A stretch of 64,000 nt of DNA. Origin: UBA6220 sp041650375 (GTDB lineage Bacteria > Patescibacteriota > Minisyncoccia > Minisyncoccales > Minisyncoccaceae). Below are positions 34,692 through 41,963 of this stretch, in pieces. A model generated the notes under the pieces. It was not told the origin of the DNA. It made no database searches and saw only the letters and a program-made list of their open reading frames with translations. The stretch lies in assembly GCA_041650375.1 (NCBI GenBank), contig JBAZLH010000001.1, forward strand, positions 1 through 64,000, written 5' to 3'. Position numbers and translations under genes: made by a program. Every line of letters starts with the position of its first letter. Position 1 is the first letter of the stretch.

Positions 34692-34922
34692 TTTTGTATG
34701 AATGCCCACTTTTTAAAGTGGGCATTCATATACAAAATTATTTGAATGGACGAGGAGGGTTTTCGCGACTGGCGAAAACCCCGGCCTCCATAACTTTTTA
34801 CTAAAAGTTATGGAGGCGAGTCCATCCCGAATATATTCGAAGGCGGAGCTGCGACTGGCGGCGAGCCGGGCTCAATAAATTCACCAGCAGGTGAATATTA
34901 TTGAGCGAGTCCATCCTGTGCA
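34692..34922 (+). repeat. Long hairpin plus two tRNA-linked structured elements at tRNA-Ile
   Basis: The hairpin (34692-34737) contains TGAATGCCCACTTT and its complement. Element a (34744-34830) has hairpin 1 GGTTTTCGC-GACTG-GCGAAAACC, hairpin 2 CTCCATAACTTTT-loop-AAAAGTTATGGAG, and right arm GCGAGTCCATCCCG. Element b (34831-34922) has left arm ATTCGAA, hairpin 1 GCTGC-GACTG-GCGGC, hairpin 2 AATTCACC-AGCA-GGTGAAT, and right arm GCGAGTCCATCC. Both right arms copy the tRNA-Ile 3' end. The rest of the gap to 35034 holds one more partial arm and the tRNA-Val promoter region. Confidence 0.8.
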
Positions 34923-35034
34923 TTCAAAGATCTCCGAGTCCCAAGGCGAGTTCATTTCCGCGTATTTATTGACTAAATCACTAAAATCGCATAGTATAAG
35001 TTATGTATTAAATGTGCGACTCTAGTCGTTAAAT

Positions 35035-35108
35035 GGGCGTATAGCTCAGTTGGTTAGAGCGTTACGTTGACATCGTAAAGGCCCCCTGTTCGAGTCAGGG
35101 TACGCCCA
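35035..35108 (+). tRNA. tRNA-Val(GAC)
   Basis: The anticodon loop TTGACAT gives GAC. The acceptor is GGGCGTA/TACGCCC with A73; CCA is not encoded. TTGACT at 34969 and TATAAG at 34995 may form its promoter. It lies 25 bases before rplS with no element between. Confidence 0.95.
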
Positions 35109-35133
35109 CACAAGTAAATAATAAATAAGCATT

Positions 35134-35718
35134 ATGGCAGAAGAAACACAAAATCAAGAAACTACTGAGACTACCGTAAACGAAAGCACGGAGCAAACAG
35201 TGGAAAATAAAGCAGTTGAAGCATCCACCGTCGCTGAAGCTATGGCGGACAAGCCGGCCGAAGTTAAGGTTGAAGAAGTTCAAGCTGAACCAATTGAGCA
35301 GGAGATAGAAGAATCTGTAGCAATAAAAGAACCTGGAATTATTGAGGGAGCTTTGAAGAAAGATTTACCCGAATTGAGGCAAGGGGATATGGTAAAAGTT
35401 TACCAAAAAATCAAAGAAGTCAAAGATAATAAAACCAAAGAAAGGATTCAGATTTTTGAAGGCCAGATTTTAGCAATGAAACATGGCAAAGGAATTACCG
35501 GAACGATTACGGTTAGAAAGGTAATTGCCGGAGTGGGCGTGGAAAAGATTTTTCCAATCCATTCTCCTTCTATTGAAAAAATAGAAATTACTAAACAAAC
35601 AAAAACAAGGAGGGCCAAGCTTTACTTCTTAAGAACAGCTAAGGGTAGGAAAGCTAAACTTAAGGCGACTATTCACAAGGGAGAAGAAGAAAGCGAAGAA
35701 TCGGCGACTGAAGAATAA
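35134..35718 (+). CDS. rplS: Ribosomal protein L19 with acidic N-terminal extension
   Basis: The L19 core occupies about residues 70-180 (LRQGDMVKVYQKI ... IEKIEITKQTKTRRAKLYFLR). L19 sits at the interface of the 50S and 30S subunits. The protein is 194 residues, compared with about 115 in most bacteria. The extra 65 N-terminal residues are Glu/Val/Thr-rich and of low complexity, with a short Glu-rich tail at the C-terminus. The start at 35134 is the only ATG before the core. It lies inside a tRNA cluster and may be co-transcribed with tRNA-Val. Confidence 0.95.
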   Translation: MAEETQNQETTETTVNESTEQTVENKAVEASTVAEAMADKPAEVKVEEVQAEPIEQEIEESVAIKEPGIIEGALKKDLPELRQGDMVKVYQKIKEVKDNKTKERIQIFEGQILAMKHGKGITGTITVRKVIAGVGVEKIFPIHSPSIEKIEITKQTKTRRAKLYFLRTAKGRKAKLKATIHKGEEESEESATEE

Positions 35719-35726
35719 AGAGGTGT

Positions 35727-35812
35727 GCCCGGATGCTGGAATTGGCAGACAGGCTAGCTTGAGGTGCTAGTGAGCATCGCTCGTGGGAGTTCAAGTCTCC
35801 CTCCGGGCACCA
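35727..35812 (+). tRNA. tRNA-Leu(GAG)
   Basis: A class II tRNA with anticodon loop TTGAGGT (GAG), T-loop TTCAAGT, acceptor GCCCGGA/TCCGGGC, A73 and encoded CCA. It lies 8 bases after rplS. Confidence 0.95.
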
Positions 35813-35818
35813 GATTTT

Positions 35819-35919
35819 CCGGAGGAAGACTTGAAGGCGGAGGGCCGACGGGCCCGAGCCCGTACTTGAGCGCAACTTCATTACTAAGTTAACGCGAAAG
35901 CAAGTCTCCCTCCGGGCAC
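35819..35919 (+). repeat. tRNA-linked structured element at tRNA-Leu(GAG)
   Basis: It begins only 6 bases after the tRNA CCA with no separate hairpin. The left arm CCGGAGGAAGACTTGAA is complementary to the tRNA 3' half just upstream. Hairpin 1 is GGGCC-GACG-GGCCC, hairpin 2 AACTT-loop-AAGTT closed by GCG/CGC, and the right arm CAAGTCTCCCTCCGGGCAC is an exact direct copy of the tRNA 3' end. Confidence 0.85.
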
Positions 35920-35942
35920 TAGATTTTTCTCCGATTCGGTTC

Positions 35943-36018
35943 GGGCGGTTAGCTCAATTGGTAGAGCACTTCGTTTACACCGAAGGGGTTGGGGGTTCGA
36001 GTCCCTTATCGCCCACCA
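35943..36018 (+). tRNA. tRNA-Val(TAC)
   Basis: The anticodon loop TTTACAC gives TAC. The acceptor GGGCGGT/ATCGCCC is followed by A73 and an encoded CCA. Confidence 0.95.
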
Positions 36019-36243
36019 CATATTTAGTTAGCCCCTATTTTATAGGGGCTAACTAAATATGAATTGCTGCGCAATAAGGACGAGAAGCCGGAAGGAGGCA
36101 TTATGAGGGCGGAGCCCGAATGCCGACTGAGGCCGGGGTGAAGAACTTTTGCAAAGCAAAAGTTACTGAACCCGAGTCCCGACATAGTTTTAAGAAGGGC
36201 GAGTCCCGACATAGTTTTAAGAAGGCGAGTCCCTTATCGCCAT
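36019..36243 (+). repeat. Long hairpin, element and tandem right-arm copies at tRNA-Val(TAC)
   Basis: The perfect hairpin (ATATTTAGTTAGCCCCTA with its complement) spans 36019-36061. A diverged element follows from about 36070, with left arm GCAATAAGGAC and hairpin 2 AACTTTTGC-loop-GCAAAAGTT. Then come GGCGAGTCCC units separated by the tandem spacer GACATAGTTTTAAGAAG, and a last arm GGCGAGTCCCTTATCGCC that exactly copies the tRNA 3' end. No gene lies in 36019-36321. Confidence 0.75.
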
Positions 36244-36321
36244 AGAATTCATTTGATAATCTTTCAAATATTTAGTAAAATAGATAAGTAGGGCTGAGGA
36301 AAATCCGAAAGAAATTTAAAT

Positions 36322-36394
36322 GCCGAGGTAGCCAAGTCGGTCACGGCGAATGTCTGAAAAACATTAGATTCCGGTTCGATTCCGGACCTCGGCA
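36322..36394 (+). tRNA. tRNA-Phe(GAA)
   Basis: The anticodon loop CTGAAAA gives GAA. The acceptor is GCCGAGG/CCTCGGC with A73; CCA is not encoded. It is paired with tRNA-Gly(GCC) 17 bases downstream. Confidence 0.95.
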
Positions 36395-36411
36395 CAGTAT
36401 TTATCAGTTTG

Positions 36412-36486
36412 GCGGGCATCGTATAGTGGCTATTATGCAACCTTGCCAAGGTTGAGACGGCAGTTCGATTCTGCTTGCCCGCTCCA
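36412..36486 (+). tRNA. tRNA-Gly(GCC)
   Basis: The anticodon loop TTGCCAA gives GCC. The acceptor GCGGGCA/TGCCCGC is followed by T73 and an encoded CCA. No structured element follows; the next gene starts 42 bases later. Confidence 0.95.
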
Positions 36487-36528
36487 TTTATTAAAAATAT
36501 TTTCGTTACATAATTTACAAATAAATTC

Positions 36529-37152
36529 ATGAAAATAACTTGGTATGGTGAAACTTGTTTTGAAATAGCGAGTTCGTCCTCTGACAAAGAAAATATTTTA
36601 ATCCAAATAGACCTCAAGGATTCGGAAAAGAAATCCGGAAAATTCGGTGCAGACATTCTCTTAAAAACCCATAAATCAGTTGAAGTGAAGCCAAAAACAG
36701 ACGGACAGTTTGTTATTTCCGCGTACGGGGAATATGAAACAAAAGGAATTTTATTTCAAGGAATTCCTTCAATGCAAATAGACAAAAAGACACCCAATAT
36801 TATTTATATGATTGAAAGCGAAGGTATCAGGATTTGCCACTTGGGTTTATTCGGCGAAGATGATTTAAATGAAGAGCAATTGGAAAATATCGGCAAAGCG
36901 GATATTTTAATTGTGCCGATAGATGGAGACGACACAATTGGCTTTAAAGAAGCGGAAAAAATAGTTGCGCGGCTTGAGCCTAAAATCGTTATTCCAATGG
37001 CTTACAAAAAATCGGATATTTTGGCCGGGTTCTTAAAAGCTATCGGACAGAAAGATGTTGTGGCCCAAGACAAATTAAATATTCAGAAAAAGAATTTGGG
37101 CGTCAAAGATGATGAAGAAAAAACAGAAGTAGTGGTATTGGAACAAAAATAA
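36529..37152 (+). CDS. UlaG-like metallo-beta-lactamase-fold protein lacking zinc ligands
   Basis: The 207-residue protein aligns in style with UlaG-like MBL hydrolases: MKITWYGETCFEI at the start, a central hydrophobic strand IRICHLGLFGED, then ADILIVPIDGDDTIGFKEAEKIVARLEPKIVIPMAY. The family HxHxDH motif is absent: the region reads ADILLKTHKSVEVK. The active site is probably lost, so a regulatory or structural role is more likely than hydrolysis. It is 10 bases upstream of gyrA, so they form one unit. Confidence 0.85.
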   Translation: MKITWYGETCFEIASSSSDKENILIQIDLKDSEKKSGKFGADILLKTHKSVEVKPKTDGQFVISAYGEYETKGILFQGIPSMQIDKKTPNIIYMIESEGIRICHLGLFGEDDLNEEQLENIGKADILIVPIDGDDTIGFKEAEKIVARLEPKIVIPMAYKKSDILAGFLKAIGQKDVVAQDKLNIQKKNLGVKDDEEKTEVVVLEQK

Positions 37153-37162
37153 TATTCAAAGA

Positions 37163-39646
37163 ATGGCAAAAAAAGACGACGAAAACATAATTCAAGAAAT
37201 AGGCACAATCCACGAAAAAGACATCTCATTGGAAATGAGGGAGTGTTATATTGATTACGCGATGTCTGTTATTGTTTCGCGCGCCCTGCCCGATGTTCGT
37301 GACGGCTTGAAGCCGGTGCAGAGAAGAATTTTATACGCCATGTATGATATGGGTGTAAGGTCAGACGCCAAATCCAGAAAATCAGCGGCTGTCACGGGTG
37401 AAGTTTTGGGAAAATACCATCCGCATGGAGATATGGCTGTTTACGCGGCGCTAGCGAGAATGGCGCAAGATTTTACTTTACGTTACCCTCTGATTAAAGG
37501 CCAGGGTAATTTTGGTTCAATTGATGGCGATCCGCCGGCCGCGCAAAGGTACACTGAGTGTAAATTGAGTAAAATCGGGGAAGAACTTTTGCAAGACATT
37601 GAAAAAAATACGGTTGCTTTTGTTGACAACTATGACGCTACCAAGCAAGAACCAAGCGTTTTACCCAGCCCTTTGCCGGCATTGTTGTTAAACGGCTCGA
37701 CGGGCATTGCTGTGGGCATGGCGACAAATATTCCGCCGCACAATTTGAGCGAAGTTTGCGGTGCGTTAATCCATTTAATTGAAAATCCGAAGGCGGAAAC
37801 CGAGGACTTATTCGCGTTTATCAAGGGGCCTGATTTTCCGACCGGCGGAATAATTTACAACCAAAAAGATATTTTAGCCGCTTACTCGCAAGGCAAGGGT
37901 TCGTTTTTGATGCGTGGCAAGGTTGATATCGTGGAAAGGGAGGGTAAAGGAGCGCAAATTCTCGCCACGGAAATTCCTTTCCAAGTGGATAAATCGGTTT
38001 TAATAACCCAATTGGCTAACTTGGTGCAGAATAAAAAAGTGGACGGGATTAAAGATATCCGCGACGAGTCGGATAAAGAAGGATTGAGAATTGCGATTGA
38101 TTTGCAAAAAGGCGCGGTGCCCCGAAAGGTTTTGAATTCGTTATACAAATACACGGATTTACAAAAAAATTACCATTTGAATATGCTGGCCTTGGTTAAT
38201 GGAATTGAGCCGAGGATTTTGAGCTTGAAAGATGTTTTGGAATTATATTTGGCTCATAAACAAGAAGTGATAGTTAAGCGAACGCAGTATGATTTGCAAA
38301 AAGCCAAAGACAGGGCGCATATTTTGGAAGGCATCTCAATTGCTTTGGACCATATTGACGCGGTTATCGAAACAATTAAAAAATCAAAAGACAAAGAAGA
38401 GGCCAAGGCGAATTTATGTAAGAAATTCAAATTAACGGTTATCCAGGCTGAGGCGATTTTGGAAATTCGCTTGCACCAGTTGGCGAAATTGGAAAAGCAA
38501 AAGATAGAGGACGAATTGGCGGAGATAATGAAAAGAATTAAGGAATTGATGAAAATTTTGGAAAGCAAGGCTGAACAAAAGAAAGTAATGAAAAAAGAAA
38601 TAGAGGCTGAGCTTGAAAAATACGGCGATGAAAGAAGGACCAAAATTATCAAAAATAGCCCGGAATCAATTTCTGACGAAGACCTGATTCCTTTGGAAGA
38701 TACGATTGTTACTTTAACTTCCGGTGGCTATATCAAACGAATGAACCCGTCCGAATACAAAAAGCAAAATAGGGGAGGTCAGGGTAATTTGGGAATGAAA
38801 ACCAGCGAAGACGATGAAGTTAGCCACTTTATTACCGCCAAGACGCACGATTCCATATTTTTCTTTACCGATTCCGGGAAAGTTTTCCAAACTAAAGTAT
38901 ATGAAATACCGGAAGGCCAGCGCACCAATAAAGGCCGCGGACTCACTAATTTCTTGGAAATAAGCTCCCATGACAAGATTTTGTCGGTTTTGCCGGTGAG
39001 CAAAGAAGACCAAAAAAATATTAAATACTTGGTTATGGCAACCAAGAACGGCATTATCAAGAAAACACCGCTGAAAGATTTTGAAAACGTAAGGAGAAAC
39101 GGGTTGATTGCCATTAATTTGAAAAATGGCGATTCGCTTTGCAGCGCCAGAAAAGCGGGGGATGGTGATGAAATAATTTTAGCCACTAAGCATGCCCAGT
39201 CTATTCGTTTCCCGGAAAAAGACGTTCGTTCTATGGGGCGAACCGCGGCCGGCATCAAGGGCATCAGAATCAAGAAAGAAGATGAAGTTATCGGAATGGA
39301 AGTTGTCCGAAAAGATTTATTGAAAAGCAAAGAATATTTAATGGTTTTAACCGAAAACGGTTACGGCAAAAGGACATTGTTAGGCGAATACAAAAAACAA
39401 GGCCGCGGCGGATCGGGAGTAAAAACCGCGAAGGTAACCGCGAAAACCGGCGGTTTGGTAAAAATAGAAATAATAGAAAATCAAGAAGACCTGATAGTTA
39501 TTTCTTTGAAGGGGCAAGTCATCAGGACAAAAATTTCAAGCATTCCCAAATTGGGCAGAGACACCCAGGGGGTGAGGATGATGAAAATGAAAGAAGGCGA
39601 TAAAGTTGTGTCAGCCGCTTGTTTAACCGAGGAAGCCGCAGAATAA
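37163..39646 (+). CDS. gyrA: DNA gyrase subunit A (type IIA topoisomerase)
   Basis: The 827-residue protein has the breakage-reunion domain with catalytic Tyr130 (AAQRYTECK), a long coiled coil (about 370-495) and a C-terminal beta-pinwheel (about 505-820). The GyrA-box-like sequence KKQNRGGQGNLGM near 535 and a second RGGSG blade motif favour GyrA over ParC. It cuts and passes DNA to add negative supercoils together with GyrB, which is not in this window. In the loop where E. coli has Ser83 and Asp87 this protein has Met91 and Ala95 (HPHGDMAVYAAL). Confidence 0.95.
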   Translation: MAKKDDENIIQEIGTIHEKDISLEMRECYIDYAMSVIVSRALPDVRDGLKPVQRRILYAMYDMGVRSDAKSRKSAAVTGEVLGKYHPHGDMAVYAALARMAQDFTLRYPLIKGQGNFGSIDGDPPAAQRYTECKLSKIGEELLQDIEKNTVAFVDNYDATKQEPSVLPSPLPALLLNGSTGIAVGMATNIPPHNLSEVCGALIHLIENPKAETEDLFAFIKGPDFPTGGIIYNQKDILAAYSQGKGSFLMRGKVDIVEREGKGAQILATEIPFQVDKSVLITQLANLVQNKKVDGIKDIRDESDKEGLRIAIDLQKGAVPRKVLNSLYKYTDLQKNYHLNMLALVNGIEPRILSLKDVLELYLAHKQEVIVKRTQYDLQKAKDRAHILEGISIALDHIDAVIETIKKSKDKEEAKANLCKKFKLTVIQAEAILEIRLHQLAKLEKQKIEDELAEIMKRIKELMKILESKAEQKKVMKKEIEAELEKYGDERRTKIIKNSPESISDEDLIPLEDTIVTLTSGGYIKRMNPSEYKKQNRGGQGNLGMKTSEDDEVSHFITAKTHDSIFFFTDSGKVFQTKVYEIPEGQRTNKGRGLTNFLEISSHDKILSVLPVSKEDQKNIKYLVMATKNGIIKKTPLKDFENVRRNGLIAINLKNGDSLCSARKAGDGDEIILATKHAQSIRFPEKDVRSMGRTAAGIKGIRIKKEDEVIGMEVVRKDLLKSKEYLMVLTENGYGKRTLLGEYKKQGRGGSGVKTAKVTAKTGGLVKIEIIENQEDLIVISLKGQVIRTKISSIPKLGRDTQGVRMMKMKEGDKVVSAACLTEEAAE

Positions 39647-39670
39647 TTATAAAATTATTCCATAAAATTT

Positions 39671-40204
39671 ATGGGTCAAATAAATTTTAATAAAGACGAA
39701 TTTCTTGATCCCGTTAAAATGCTGAAAAGTTTGCCGCTTAAAGACGACGCAATCGCCTGCGATTTTGGCTGTGGTAGCGGCGGATGGGCGATACCTTTGG
39801 CAAAAATAATACGAAACGGAATGGTTTACGCCATTGATATTTTGGAAGAAAATATTTCCGCGTTAAAGGGAAGAATCGCCAGGGAAAATATTTTTAATGT
39901 TTCCGCGATGTTGTCAGACATAGAAAAGGGTGTTAAAATTGGAGACAAAGAAATTGATTTAGTGCTTTTAACCAATATTCTTTTTCAAATAGAAGACAAG
40001 GAAGCGCTGATTAAAGAGTGCCGCCGCTTATTGAAAAGCAGGGGATTGCTCTTAATAGTTGATTACAAAAAAGATGCGGCTTTTGGGCCGGCCCAAGGAA
40101 GATTTTCTCCGGAAGACATTTTGCCGCTTTTGGACCGTTTGGGTTTCAGGCAAGAAAGCCTTGATTTTGGAAAATATCATTGGGCCTTATTATTAAGCAA
40201 ATAG
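39671..40204 (+). CDS. Class I SAM-dependent methyltransferase
   Basis: The 177-residue protein has SAM motif I DFGCGSGGWAIPLA (about 36-49), the acidic motif II YAIDILEE, and later IDLVLLTNILFQI and LLLIVDYKKD. The substrate is not deducible. It is encoded 24 bases after gyrA and 3 bases before the first small pilin gene, so it is probably in the same unit. Confidence 0.88.
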   Translation: MGQINFNKDEFLDPVKMLKSLPLKDDAIACDFGCGSGGWAIPLAKIIRNGMVYAIDILEENISALKGRIARENIFNVSAMLSDIEKGVKIGDKEIDLVLLTNILFQIEDKEALIKECRRLLKSRGLLLIVDYKKDAAFGPAQGRFSPEDILPLLDRLGFRQESLDFGKYHWALLLSK

Positions 40205-40207
40205 TTT

Positions 40208-40819
40208 ATGAAAAGTAAACAAAAAATAATTTTAAGTGCGTTAATTTTTTCAGTAATGTTTTTTGTTTGCAGTTTGGTTTCGGCAGCTTGCACCGGTTCT
40301 CCCACTCGAGATGAAATGAATGCTTCTAATTGCTCCGATAGCAATGGAACTTGGAACAGCGCTACGTGCGTTTGCAGATGCCCAATCGGTTATCGTTTTG
40401 AAGGAACGGGGTGTTTAAGGACAGGTAACCCGTCGGACGGGGGAGATAATGAAAGTGTTAGTGTCAGCAGTAATTTGGCAAACAGCATAAGCGAAGGGAC
40501 AACTTCCGAAACAGCAACAATACCTAATCCGTTAACAGGAATTAATTGCTTGCCCGAATTATTGCAACGAGTCACTGATTTTGTCAGAAATTTGGCTTTG
40601 GCCTTGATGGTTCCGTTTGTTATTTGGGGAGGGATTGTTATGATAACTTCAAGTGGAAATCCGGAAAAAGTTAAAGAAGGAAGAAACGTAATTATTTATA
40701 CAATGGTCGGCGTACTTGTAACTTTTTTGGCAAATGTCTTGGTTGATGTTGTCTCCCAGCTTTTTCAAGCGCCCGGGGGCAACGGTTGTTCCTATGTAAT
40801 CACTATGTTTTTTGCTTAA
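40208..40819 (+). CDS. TrbC/VirB2-like small pilin with Cys-rich N-terminal domain
   Basis: The 203-residue protein has a signal peptide (about 1-27, ending VSA), a Cys-rich EGF-like segment (about 28-75, six or more Cys), a Ser/Thr linker, and a C-terminal pair of hydrophobic segments (about 125-185) with the motif IWGGIVMITSSGNPEKVKEGRN. That motif is typical of type IV secretion system pilin-like proteins common in Patescibacteria. Two more members follow. The extra Cys-rich domain is unusual for this family. A polymeric surface or DNA-uptake role is inferred. Confidence 0.8.
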   Translation: MKSKQKIILSALIFSVMFFVCSLVSAACTGSPTRDEMNASNCSDSNGTWNSATCVCRCPIGYRFEGTGCLRTGNPSDGGDNESVSVSSNLANSISEGTTSETATIPNPLTGINCLPELLQRVTDFVRNLALALMVPFVIWGGIVMITSSGNPEKVKEGRNVIIYTMVGVLVTFLANVLVDVVSQLFQAPGGNGCSYVITMFFA

Positions 40820-40912
40820 GAAGTGTTACAATATTAAAACAATAAAAAACAAAGTTCGTTTAATTCAAAAAATTCAATAATAAAGCATTATAAATAATAA
40901 TAAATAAAAAAA

Positions 40913-41251
40913 ATGCAAAAAACACAAAAATTCTTAATTAATTTGTCTATCGCCGCATCTTTTGGCCTGGTTTGCTTCGCAAGCACGTCTTATGGAGCCG
41001 CGATAGCCTTGCCATCTCAAGTTCAAACAATAATGGACACGGCAAAATCTTGGATTAGGATTATCGCCGGAACATTGGCTATAATTTTCTTTGTTTGGGG
41101 AGGCATAACCTTTATGACAGCCAACGGCGACCCGGAAAAAGTAAAAACAGCCAGGCAAATGATTCTTTGGGCTTTTGTGGGCGCGCTTGTTGTTGCTTTA
41201 TCCGAAGTGCTTTACAACATCGCTGTTTCTATCGGAACCAGCCTTCAATAA
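40913..41251 (+). CDS. TrbC/VirB2-like small pilin
   Basis: The 112-residue protein has a signal peptide (about 1-28, cut near SYGA) and two hydrophobic helices joined by the motif FMTANGDPEKVKTARQM. Length and layout match VirB2/TrbC-type pilins, which are packed by the inner membrane before assembly. It is the second of three related genes. Confidence 0.85.
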   Translation: MQKTQKFLINLSIAASFGLVCFASTSYGAAIALPSQVQTIMDTAKSWIRIIAGTLAIIFFVWGGITFMTANGDPEKVKTARQMILWAFVGALVVALSEVLYNIAVSIGTSLQ

Positions 41252-41278
41252 GAGATTATTGTTTAAGAGTTGACGCAG

Positions 41279-41686
41279 ATGAATAAGAAGATTTTACTAT
41301 TTTTGGCAATTTTAACAATTTTAGCCATACCTTTCTTTTCGGGCCTTGTTAGCGCGGCCGGTTCGCTTGACTATTGCGTCATGGAATCGCGTGTTCAAAT
41401 AGGGGATACTGTCTGCATGAAAGGAGTTTGTCCGTATAGCGACCCGAGTTGCGGAGCTTGTTGCTTGGTTAATATGCTTAATGGTATTGCCAATTGGTTA
41501 TTTATCTTCTTAATAGGCTTGGCGATTATTTTTATAATTATCGGCGGAATCTTGTTTGTTATTTCCGGTGGAGATAAAGCAAAAACTGCGGCAGCGAGAA
41601 GTTATATTTTATACGCAGTTGCAGGAATTGTTTTTGGACTATTGGCCAAAGCCACTCCGGCGATTGTTAGCTTCTTCTTGCAGTAA
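41279..41686 (+). CDS. TrbC/VirB2-like small pilin with Cys-rich loop
   Basis: The protein is 135 residues from the ATG at 41279, preferred to a TTG nine bases earlier because it opens the signal peptide (MNKKILLFLAIL ... VSA). A short Cys-rich stretch (about 32-68) is followed by two hydrophobic helices with VISGGDKAKTAAARSY between them. It is the third and last gene of the pilin group; a strong terminator follows. Confidence 0.82.
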   Translation: MNKKILLFLAILTILAIPFFSGLVSAAGSLDYCVMESRVQIGDTVCMKGVCPYSDPSCGACCLVNMLNGIANWLFIFLIGLAIIFIIIGGILFVISGGDKAKTAAARSYILYAVAGIVFGLLAKATPAIVSFFLQ

Positions 41687-41696
41687 ATCTAAGTTT

Positions 41697-41724
41697 AAAA
41701 AAGGGGGGATACCCCCCCTTTTTT
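41697..41724 (+). terminator. Rho-independent terminator of the pilin group
   Basis: AAAAGGGGGG and CCCCCCTTTTTT form a nearly perfect stem and T-tail. It is symmetric and could also stop transcripts of tRNA-Leu(TAG) from the other strand. Confidence 0.9.
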
Positions 41725-41729
41725 ATTTG

Positions 41730-41811
41730 TGCCGAGGGAGGGATTTGAACCCTCACGCCTTGCGACATATGCTCCTAAGGCATACGCGTCTGCCAGTTCC
41801 GCCACCTCGGC
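41730..41811 (-). tRNA. tRNA-Leu(TAG)
   Basis: A class II tRNA with anticodon loop CTTAGGA (TAG), T-loop TTCAAAT and acceptor GCCGAGG/CCTCGGC with A73. CCA is not encoded. The shared terminator lies right after its 3' end. Confidence 0.95.
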
Positions 41812-41887
41812 TTTATGTTCACCATATTAGCTAAAATTTATGGATAAGTAAATACGCTTGCCTTTTTGTTTTATTTAATGTAGTTTG

Positions 41888-41950
41888 GGCTTAGTTAAGC
41901 CCATGGGTTTAACCGTTGCAACGCGCAGTGGTTAATCCATTGCGCTCTTG
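41888..41950 (+). promoter_or_regulatory. Two-hairpin leader upstream of pyrF
   Basis: TGGGCTT / AAGCCCA with a four-base loop is followed by GCGCAGTGG / CCATTGCGC with loop TTAAT. They lie just before pyrF. A leader regulator such as an attenuator or protein-binding site is possible, but there is no T-run after either stem. Confidence 0.35.
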
Positions 41951-41963
41951 AAAATCTATTAAA

